In this document: positions 1-5,700 of the stretch, piece after piece | Numbering within the stretch: the stretch's first letter is position 1 | Layout of the letters: each line of letters opens with the position of its first letter | Assembly: GCA_937900985.1 (NCBI GenBank) | Contig: CALCGM010000743.1 | Location: 1 to 14,172 of the forward strand | Length of the DNA stretch: 14,172 bases | Source: an uncultured Planctomycetaceae bacterium | GTDB taxonomy: Bacteria > Planctomycetota > Planctomycetia > Pirellulales > UBA1268 | Reading direction: 5' to 3' | Notes under the pieces: model-generated | The model's database searches: none | Seen by the model: only the letters and a program-made list of their open reading frames with translations | What the model was told of the DNA's origin: nothing | Position numbers and translations under genes: made by a program

Positions 1-1
1 C

Positions 2-97
2 GTCCCCGACCTCCTCACCTGGCAGCCCCCCAAGAAAACCCGCACCAAACGAGCCAAGAAAGCCAGCAAACGAGCCGCCACGAAGCCCTCCACCTGA
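2..97 (+). CDS. C-terminal end of an unidentified protein (5' truncated by window edge)
   Basis: An open frame enters the window at base 2 and stops at TGA 95-97, giving about 31 residues. It starts V-P-D-L-L-T-W-Q-P-P and then becomes a very basic Lys/Arg/Ala tail. GC-rich third positions support real coding. A basic, low-complexity tail like this is seen on nucleic-acid-binding proteins such as transposases, but nothing here identifies the family. About 50 bases of non-coding DNA separate it from the promoter of the next gene. Confidence 0.4.
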   Translation, partial: VPDLLTWQPPKKTRTKRAKKASKRAATKPST

Positions 98-120
98 CCA
101 CCGCCTGCGGCCCGCCGCCA

Positions 121-266
121 ACCGGCATGCCGCTTTGCCACGCATCTGTGCGATACTCTTAGAAGCCTTCAAACCGAAGAAGGAGAAGTCCATGGTCCAG
201 CGTGCGATCGACGCGGTTTATGAAAATGGGGCATTCCGACCGGTGCAGAGCGAGCAACTGCCGATC
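121..266 (+). repeat. Direct repeat copy 1: promoter, SD and first 25 codons of the DUF104 gene
   Basis: This segment recurs at 1127-1275 with high identity. It covers the promoter, the AAGGAG ribosome binding site and the start of the coding region. Similarity to the second copy ends abruptly after CCGATC at 266. Confidence 0.8.
149..157 (+). promoter_or_regulatory. Extended -10 promoter element of the DUF104/PIN operon
   Basis: TG-C-GATACT is an extended -10 element (TG at 149-150, hexamer 152-157) about 35 bases upstream of the antitoxin ATG. No good -35 is visible at the usual distance, which fits an extended -10 promoter. The same element is kept in the duplicated copy at 1157-1165, while nearby bases have diverged. 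Confidence 0.45.
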
Positions 267-431
267 CGGGAAGGGGGGCGTGTGCGTATCACGATCGAAG
301 ACGCGGTCGAGCCCGAGCCGGTCCAACTCGCCCTCGCCGTGTACGAAGGGCTTTCACCAGACGAGATCGACGCGATTGAGGAAGTCGCGCTCGACCGAGA
401 CCATTTCTTTGGTCGTCGTCCGAGCGAATGA
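192..431 (+). CDS. AF2212-like (DUF104) antitoxin
   Basis: This 79-residue protein begins M-V-Q-R-A-I-D-A-V-Y-E-N-G-A-F-R-P-V, the N-terminal signature of the DUF104/AF2212-like antitoxin family (aromatic-Glu-Asn-Gly-x-Phe-x-Pro-Leu/Val). It is followed by the usual G-x-R-V-R-I-T-I-E strand at about residues 28-36. Members pair with PIN-domain toxins and are expected to bind and block the RNase and repress their own operon. ATG 192 was chosen because AAGGAG (180-185) lies 6 bases upstream and because the family signature starts here; an in-frame ATG at 135 would add an unrelated leader. The stop overlaps the toxin start, which implies translational coupling. A truncated second copy lies about 1 kb downstream. 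Confidence 0.85.
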   Translation: MVQRAIDAVYENGAFRPVQSEQLPIREGGRVRITIEDAVEPEPVQLALAVYEGLSPDEIDAIEEVALDRDHFFGRRPSE

Positions 432-844
432 TGGCCGTGAAAACGCTGCTCGATACGGATGTCCTCTCTGGCTTGATGCGTGGAACGCCCCCAGCTCTCC
501 ACCGAGCCCGCGGCTACGTGGCTGTTCACGGCCAACTCACGCTGTCGCTTGTGACCCGGTTTGAAATCCTGCGAGGGCTAAAGGCCAAGCAGGCGACCGC
601 TCGCCAACTCGCGTTCGACATTTTTTGCCGCTCCAACGAAGTTCTTCCGATCAGCGAAGAGGTGATCAGCACGGCGTCAGACATGTATGCAGATTTACGA
701 GGGCGAGGGAAGTTGATCCCTGATGCCGACATCTTGATCGCGGCGACGGCCGTCACGCACGGCCTCGTCCTCGCAACGAATAACGTCCGCGACTTTGGCC
801 GCATTCCGCATCTGCAGATCGATAACTGGCTTGCCGAGCCGTGA
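428..844 (+). CDS. PIN-domain toxin RNase (VapC-like)
   Basis: This is a 138-residue PIN-domain endoribonuclease, the usual length for VapC toxins, which cleave tRNA or other structured RNA with Mg2+. The acidic residues are all visible: Asp9 in L-L-D-T-D, Glu46 in R-F-E-I-L-R-G, and Asp99/Asp101 in I-P-D-A-D-I-L-I-A-A. The C-terminal T-N-N-V-R-D-F-G-R-I strand (Asp122) is also typical. The start is ATGATGG, with ATG 428 overlapping the antitoxin stop (429-431) by four bases. No active-site residue is missing, so it is predicted functional. DUF104 plus PIN is an established toxin-antitoxin pairing. Which RNA is cut cannot be read from the sequence. Confidence 0.9.
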   Translation: MMAVKTLLDTDVLSGLMRGTPPALHRARGYVAVHGQLTLSLVTRFEILRGLKAKQATARQLAFDIFCRSNEVLPISEEVISTASDMYADLRGRGKLIPDADILIAATAVTHGLVLATNNVRDFGRIPHLQIDNWLAEP

Positions 845-908
845 CGTTGGGAAACTCGTCGTCTTCCGGCTTGAGCACGTCCTGCCGGAAGAACTTCTCG
901 AGGACTGA
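843..908 (+). pseudogene. Orphan C-terminal gene fragment fused behind the PIN toxin
   Basis: In another frame, immediately behind the toxin stop, 21 codons read D-V-G-K-L-V-V-F-R-L-E-H-V-L-P-E-E-L-L-E-D and then TGA (906-908). Codon third positions are GC-rich and the amphipathic composition looks like genuine protein. There is no start codon of its own. It is probably the end of a lost gene that once preceded the small gene at 912, with only three bases between its stop and that ATG. The family was not recognised. Confidence 0.4.
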
Positions 909-911
909 AAC

Positions 912-1127
912 ATGGCAGCAGTCGACACGCATCCCGCGGACGCGGCAGCATGGAGCGATCCGATCGTGGACGAGGTCCGTGCGGCCCGAGCCGTCATCGC
1001 CGCTGAGTGCGACTACGATCTCGAACGCATTATCGCGGCACTGCAGGAACGATCACGGGCCGCGGGCCGCGCAACCGTCACGCTCACGAAGTTCGCGACC
1101 GATCCTGCGGTACCGGCCCAACGGTGA
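912..1127 (+). CDS. Small conserved protein of unknown function, possible antitoxin
   Basis: This 71-residue soluble protein has a core of D-P-I-V-D-E-V-R-A-A-R followed by a helix with Y-D-L-E-R-I-I-A-A-L-Q-E-R at about residues 16-46. Small proteins of this D-P-I-V-x-E-V-R-x-x-R type are common in planctomycetes and cyanobacteria, usually in toxin-antitoxin neighbourhoods, but I know of no proven role. A Shine-Dalgarno GAGG (899-902) sits 9 bases before ATG 912. It follows the broken fragment at 843-908 by three bases, so it probably was the downstream gene of a two-gene operon whose first gene has been lost. The antitoxin idea rests on size and context only. Confidence 0.6.
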   Translation: MAAVDTHPADAAAWSDPIVDEVRAARAVIAAECDYDLERIIAALQERSRAAGRATVTLTKFATDPAVPAQR

Positions 1128-1275
1128 CCGTCCGCATGCCGCACGCAACGCATCCGTGCGATACTCTCGAACCGACCAAAACCTGAAGAAGGAGAGGTCC
1201 GTGGTCCAGCGAGCGATCGACGCGGTTTGCGAAAACGGGGCATTCCGACCGGTGCAGAGCGAGCAACTGCCGATC
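1127..1275 (+). repeat. Direct repeat copy 2: promoter and truncated DUF104 gene
   Basis: This is the second copy of the segment at 121-266. The coding part is almost unchanged (codons 1-25), and the promoter and AAGGAG site are retained. Identity stops at CGATC 1275, where unrelated sequence begins with AGTGGCCGGTTTTGAAG. The break is sharp, as expected for an insertion or recombination junction. Confidence 0.8.
1157..1165 (+). promoter_or_regulatory. Extended -10 element kept in the truncated duplicate
   Basis: TG-C-GATACT (TG at 1157-1158, hexamer 1160-1165) matches the element at 149-157. It stands about 36 bases before the GTG of the truncated antitoxin copy. Confidence 0.35.
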
Positions 1276-1290
1276 AGTGGCCGGTTTTGA
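1201..1290 (+). pseudogene. Truncated DUF104 antitoxin copy (29 codons)
   Basis: GTG at 1201 replaces the ATG of the intact gene. The next residues, V-Q-R-A-I-D-A-V-C-E-N-G-A-F-R-P-V, match the antitoxin at 192 apart from Tyr to Cys. After codon 25 the reading frame runs into foreign sequence (S-G-R-F) and stops at TGA 1288-1290. The ribosome binding site AAGGAG (1189-1194) and the promoter element are preserved, so a 29-residue peptide could still be made. The second strand-forming half of the antitoxin is missing and no toxin gene follows. Confidence 0.75.
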
Positions 1291-1340
1291 AGTGCTGACC
1301 GACATTCTTGCTGTTCTTGTGAGCGCACACCGCAGCCATG
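1276..1340. mobile_element. Possible end of an insertion sequence at the truncation point
   Basis: The sequence that replaces the rest of the duplicated antitoxin gene begins AGTGGCCGGTTTTGAAGTGC and abuts the broken repeat exactly. Directly to its right is degraded minus-strand coding. Together this resembles the terminal region of a decayed transposable element. No matching opposite end or target duplication was found, so the call is tentative. Confidence 0.2.
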
Positions 1341-1386
1341 GTCTTGGATCCATGGAAAGGCGTGGTTGCGGGCCGGATGACGCCGC

Positions 1387-1597
1387 TTACCTGGCAGCCT
1401 TCGCGTGCAGCCGACGTCGCGCTCGTCGCGTGGCCTTGGCCTCGGCTCGGTAGCAGCGTTCTTCCTGGCGGTAGAGTTTGTTCGGGGCTCTTTCGCTACC
1501 ACTCGGGATTGACTGGCTCGCGGCCCGCGAACTTTGGCGGAATCTCGATCATTGCCTTGTTGATCAGGACGGCGACGGGGTTTTGATTTCGCGGCGT
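1387..1597 (-). pseudogene. Frameshifted C-terminal remnant of an unidentified minus-strand gene
   Basis: Two adjoining minus-strand frames look like real coding. Bases 1597-1496 give 33 residues, including V-L-I-N-K-A-M-I-E-I-P-P-K-F-A-G-R-E-P-V and ending N-P-E-W, with strongly GC-biased third positions. Bases 1494-1387, one frame over, give E-R-A-P-N-K-L-Y-R-Q-E-E-R-C-Y-R-A-E-A-K and then an Arg-rich tail ending at TAA (1387-1389). A one-base shift would join them into a single C-terminus. Further upstream on the minus strand (about 1600-1640), F-L-D-G-N-W-H-E-R-R in a third frame may belong to the same gene. No start and no family could be assigned. Apart from this and the putative element end, nothing else was seen between 1291 and 1625. 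Confidence 0.35.
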
Positions 1598-1625
1598 TCA
1601 TGCCAGTTTCCATCGAGAAAATCCC

Positions 1626-1655
1626 TTGTCCCCGGCCGGCGGCGGGGGCTACGCT
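1626..1655 (+). promoter_or_regulatory. Sigma70-like promoter of the RelB/RelE-like pair, likely leaderless
   Basis: TTGTCC (1626-1631), an 18-base spacer and TACGCT (1650-1655) form a reasonable -35/-10 pair. The antitoxin ATG at 1662 begins seven bases after the -10, where transcription would start. No Shine-Dalgarno sequence fits in between. The mRNA is therefore predicted to be leaderless. Confidence 0.45.
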
Positions 1656-1661
1656 TGAGGC

Positions 1662-1904
1662 ATGACGACGCTCGTCGAAATCAAGGCTGCGATCGACCGG
1701 CTCTCGCCGCAGGACTACTGCGAGCTGATGGCCATGCTCCATCCGCACGAAGACGATGAGTGGGACCGCCAGATCGCTGCAGACCTTGCCGCCGGACGAC
1801 TCGACGGCATCATCGCCGAGGCGCGGGCCGACGTTGAGGCGGGTCGCACGGTGCCGCTCGAGATGATCCTCGCCGAGGATGAGCGGGACGAGGACCGGCC
1901 GTGA
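1662..1904 (+). CDS. Antitoxin of a RelB/RelE-like module
   Basis: This 80-residue acidic protein begins M-T-T-L-V-E-I-K-A-A-I-D-R-L-S and continues with a helix containing E-W-D-R-Q-I-A-A-D-L-A-A-G-R-L-D at about residues 32-48. That W-D-x-Q-I-x-x-D-x-x-x-G-R-L-D stretch is typical of short antitoxins that sit before RelE/ParE-fold toxins; it would form the flexible toxin-binding part. It should neutralise the product of the next gene and may repress the operon, although no clear DNA-binding fold is visible. Its stop overlaps the GTG start of the toxin (GTGA), indicating coupling. The start codon lies right behind the promoter. Confidence 0.8.
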   Translation: MTTLVEIKAAIDRLSPQDYCELMAMLHPHEDDEWDRQIAADLAAGRLDGIIAEARADVEAGRTVPLEMILAEDERDEDRP

Positions 1905-2164
1905 GGATCCCGAGCGTCGCGAGCCGGGAGTTTTGGCGGGCATACCGTCGGCTGCCTCGTGACGTTCGCAAAACCGCGACGCGGGCTTTCCGCATCTGGC
2001 AGCAGGATGCGTTTCATCCGTCGCTCCACTTCAAGAAGGTGGGCGACGATCTCTGGTCGGTGCGCGTGGGCCGCCACCACCGGGCCGTTGGAACATTTCA
2101 CGGCGACCGAATCGTGTGGACGTGGATCGGCTCCCACGCCGACTACGACACGCTGCTCGGCTGA
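1901..2164 (+). CDS. RelE/ParE-superfamily toxin
   Basis: This 87-residue protein carries the RelE/ParE fold pattern. An N-terminal helix pair (F-W-R-A-Y-R-R-L-P-R-D-V-R-K-T-A) is followed by F-H-P-S-L-H-F-K-K-V, then the strands W-S-V-R-V-G-R-H-H-R-A-V-G and I-V-W-T-W-I-G-S-H-A-D-Y-D. The H-P-S-L-x-F-K-K-V and R-x-x-x-R-A-V-G elements are characteristic. RelE members cut mRNA in the ribosome and ParE members poison gyrase; which applies here cannot be decided. GTG at 1901 overlaps the antitoxin stop, and GAGG (1890-1893) lies seven bases upstream, supporting this start. The length is normal and the gene looks intact. Confidence 0.85.
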   Translation: MRIPSVASREFWRAYRRLPRDVRKTATRAFRIWQQDAFHPSLHFKKVGDDLWSVRVGRHHRAVGTFHGDRIVWTWIGSHADYDTLLG

Positions 2165-2274
2165 TCTGTTCACCACGGCTCCGAGCGTTCGAGCAGTTTG
2201 TGCAGGTGGTCGATCGAGCCGGCGCGACTCCACTCAGAAGATCGCCTTGGGCTCGCTTTCGCGAACTCGCCCTT

Positions 2275-2293
2275 GGCCCCCTCTCAGGGGGCC
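2275..2293 (+). terminator. Perfect GC hairpin downstream of the RelE-like gene
   Basis: GGCCCCCT-CTC-AGGGGGCC is an 8-bp perfect stem with a 3-base loop about 110 bases after the toxin stop. No T-run follows, so it is at best a weak intrinsic terminator. It could also be a protein-binding palindrome near the edge of the helicase remnant. Confidence 0.35.
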
Positions 2294-2297
2294 GTCG

Positions 2298-2774
2298 ATC
2301 CCGTATGCTCAAGGCTTCCGGGAACGCACCAGGGCTTTCCGCAGCCTCGCGGAATCCGCACCGCTTTCGCTGAAATCCGCAAGAAACTCCTCCGCGAACG
2401 GTATGGCGACGAGCGGTTTTTCAGCGAGCTCAACCAGGGGGGCGGCGGCGACGACGGCTGGGGCGACATCGACACCGAATGGACGGCCGAATCCTTTGAA
2501 GCCGCCATCCAGGCCACGCATCACCAGCGACAACTTCGCCGTGAAGATCGAAGCACACGCCCCGCAGGCCGACGTCGAGCAGGCCATCACCGAGCTCCGC
2601 ACGGCCGATCCCGCGTCGCTGCTGCCCTCAATCGACGCCGACGCCCTGACCGCCCTCAAGTTCGTCAACTGCTTGCCGCCTGCCCTCGCCCAGCAGATGC
2701 TGCAGCAACGCGTGCTTGATGAACACGGCCTCCGCGGCCCGCTTCGCGAGCCATGCCGCTTCGTTTCCTCATGA
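2298..2774 (+). pseudogene. C-terminal remnant of an Lhr-like DEAD/DEAH-box helicase, frameshifted
   Basis: No single frame is open, but three pieces read as protein. From 2298: I-P-Y-A-Q-G-F-R-E-R-T-R-A-F-R-S-L-A-E. From about 2370 in another frame: E-I-R-K-K-L-L-R-E-R-Y-G-D-E-R-F-F-S-E-L and later W-G-D-I-D-T-E-W-T-A-E-S-F-E-A-A-I. From about 2520, back in the first frame: I-T-S-D-N-F-A-V-K-I, then D-P-A-S-L-L-P-S-I-D-A-D-A-L-T and L-K-F-V-N-C-L-P-P-A-L-A, ending at TGA 2772-2774. The last piece resembles the C-terminus of large Lhr/COG1201-type helicases, which end with D-P-x-S-L-x-P-x-I-D and L-K-F-x-x-C-L-P-x-x-L-A. All motor motifs are absent, so the gene is dead. Its stop overlaps ATG 2771 of the next gene, so the two were once an operon. 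Confidence 0.65.
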
Positions 2775-5700
2775 GTGAGAAGGCGCGTTTGACCATGCCA
2801 ACTTCTGAAGACACGGGCTTGGCCCCGCCGAGTGACGCCCCTCGTGTGACGGTCCGTGCCGAGGAGTGCTTCAACTACGCCGCCTGGCAGAACTCGGTCC
2901 CGCTTATTCGCTCGTTGACCGTGACCAACCCGACGGCCGAGGACCTGGCATCGTTGACCATCCAACTCGCGACGAGTCCGGCATTTGCCACACCAAAGAC
3001 CTGGACGATCGATCGTGTTGAGGCGGGACAGCAGGTGGAGGTCCGAGACACGGATATCGCGATCGACGCGGACTATCTTGAGCGACTTGATGAGGCGGTT
3101 CGCGGCACGATGAGTTTTCGGCTCTGCAAAGACGACCAGGTCCTGGCTGAGACCATGCATCCCGTTCGTGTGCTCGCCCGTGATGAGTGGGGCGGCATGC
3201 ACAGCATGGGAGAGCTTCTCCCGGCGTTTGTCACGCCGAACGACCCCGCGATCGCTCCGCTGCTCAAAGCCGCCGCGGAGGCCCTTGATCGCCACGGACA
3301 CCCCACAGCGCTCGACGGCTATCAATCTGGTGACCCCAACCGTGCCTACATGCTGGCTGCCGCGCTCTGGTCGGCGGTTGCCGCCCAATCGCTGACCTAT
3401 GCAAACCCACCGAGCAGCTTCGAGCAGGTCGGGCAAAAAACCCGACGCGTCGGCACGGTGCTTGGAGATGGACTTGCCACGTGCCTCGATACCACCCTGC
3501 TTTTCGCATCGGGGTTGGAAGCGATGGGGCTCAACCCCGTGCTCGTCATGCAAGACGGGCACTGCTTCGCCGGAGTGTGGCTTGTTGAGAAGACGCTGCA
3601 GCGGCGCAGCGAACCGGATGGCAGTGAGGTCCGCAAAGCAATCGCAGCCAGCGAACTGATCGTGTTCGAAACAACACTCGTCACGCATCGGCCGGCGGCA
3701 GAGTTTGGCGAAGCCGTGGCCGGTGGCAGAGCCGCGCTCGATCCGTCTCGTGAGGACCTGTTTGTTGCCGCGATCGATGTTGCCAGGGCGCGGATGGCAC
3801 AGATTCTTCCGTTGGCATCACACGCCGAACGGAAGGCCGGCGAGCCGCATGAGGCGACACAGCTACCACCTCTCCCGGCAGCGCCCAACTATGCACAGCC
3901 GTCTCTCGAGCCGGACGAACCCGCACCACAGACCCCGGCCGGACGGATCGAACGCTGGCAGCGAAAACTGCTCGATCTGTCGATGCGAAACAGATTGTTG
4001 AACTTTCGTCTGACCAAGCAAACCATCCCGGTGCTCTGCCCCGACGTATCGCTGCTGGAGGATCGCTTGGCTCTCGGCAAGCGGATGCGGCTGGTGTCGC
4101 TCGAGGAGCACAGCGTCGTTGGCGAGCGCGACGCGAACCTGCACCGGCAGCGAACGCAGAAAGACGTGAATCTGGAGTTTGCGAGGGAGGCTTTGCAGCG
4201 AAATGAAGTGGCATGCCAGCTTGAGGCCGGCGATCTCGACGTTCGCTGCACCGCCATCTACCGCAGGACGAAGAATGACCTCGCCGAGGGAGGGGCCAAC
4301 ACGCTTTTTCTGGCGGTTGGGTTTCTCCATTGGAAGCAGAACCCAGCAGACGCCAAGACCTATCGGGCTCCTCTGATCCTGGTGCCTGTCACACTCCTCC
4401 GCAGCAGTGCTCGGGCGCCGTATCGGCTTGCTCATCATGAGGATGACGTGCGGTTCAATGCGACGCTCGTGCAGCTTCTCAAAAAAGACTTCGACTGCGA
4501 TCTCAGCACGCTGGAATCTGAGTTGCCCAGCGATGACAGCGGCGTGGACGTGCCGCAGGTGTTGGCCAAGGTGCGGCAGGCCGTGCGCGATATTTCCGGC
4601 TTTGAGGTGTTTGAGGATGCCGCTGTGGCGTCGTTCTCCTTTGCAAAGCACCTGATGTGGAAGGATCTCACCGAACGCGTTGATCAGCTCACGCAAAACC
4701 GCGTGGTCCGTCATCTCGTCACCAATCCCGACGATGCCTTTTCGTCAGCGGTTGACGGGCCCATGCCCACTCCGCGGCAGATTGATACGCGGTACACGCC
4801 CGCGGAGATCGTGCACCCACTGCCCGCCGACTCCTCCCAGTTGAGTGCGGTCATGGCTGCCTCAGAAGGCCACGATCTCGTCATTGTGGGCCCGCCAGGG
4901 ACGGGCAAGAGTCAGACGATCGCCAACGTGATCGCGCAGTGCCTGGCCGTTGGAAAGACCGTGCTGTTTGTCGCGGAGAAGACCGCAGCGTTGGACGTTG
5001 TGCATCGTCGTCTGCGGGAGCATGGACTTGGCGATTGCTGCGTCGAGCTTCATTCCAACAAGGCCGAGCGGCGGCGGCTGCTGCAACAGCTGCGGAACTC
5101 GTGGGAAAGGCGGGCCCGGCGTGGCGGCAGTGATTGGCTCGAGGTGAGCGAGCGGCTCCGCATACGCCGTGACGAACTCAATGCGTACGTCGCCGCACTC
5201 CACAGGGAGCATGCAAATGGATGGACGGTCTATCGCGCGATGGGCCTCTCCGTTCGCGAGCGAGACATCGAAGCCCCCTCGCTGAACTGGTCTGCCGGCA
5301 CACTCCACGACCGCGACGTCGTGCAGCGGTTCTCGCGGGCGGTCGACGAACTCGCCCTGACGCGGGCGGCGCTACCGGCTCACGCAAACGTCGGACGGGT
5401 GGCCGTCGCCGACTGGTCGATGGGGTGGGAGCGGGATTTTCTCGCCACGTGTGACACGCTCAGCAAGGCGGCGGACGCGTTCGCAGGCAGCGTCAGCCGT
5501 TTGTCCACCTCGCTCGGAGTGGCACTGCCGAGTCAGCTCAATGCTGAGCAGATGCACTCGCTCTGCAGTTTCGCCGGGGCCGTCGCCAGCAAGGCACCGC
5601 TTCGACAGGAACTCGTGGGCCATGCCTCCCTTGAGAGCTTGGAAGCTCTGCTCCGTCAGCGGGCCGAGCTCATCACACGCGGCGATCGCGGCAACCAAGC

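Noticed and set aside
1053..1943. Open frame of 296 codons on the - strand
   Set aside because: It crosses three + strand genes and the decayed region, has Arg/Pro-rich noise-like composition and no start signal. Only the other-frame pieces at 1387-1597 look like true coding.
2309..3688. Long open frame of 459 codons on the - strand
   Set aside because: It lies antisense to the start of the giant helicase-nuclease gene and has no recognisable motif; it is explained by the GC-rich codon bias of the + strand gene.
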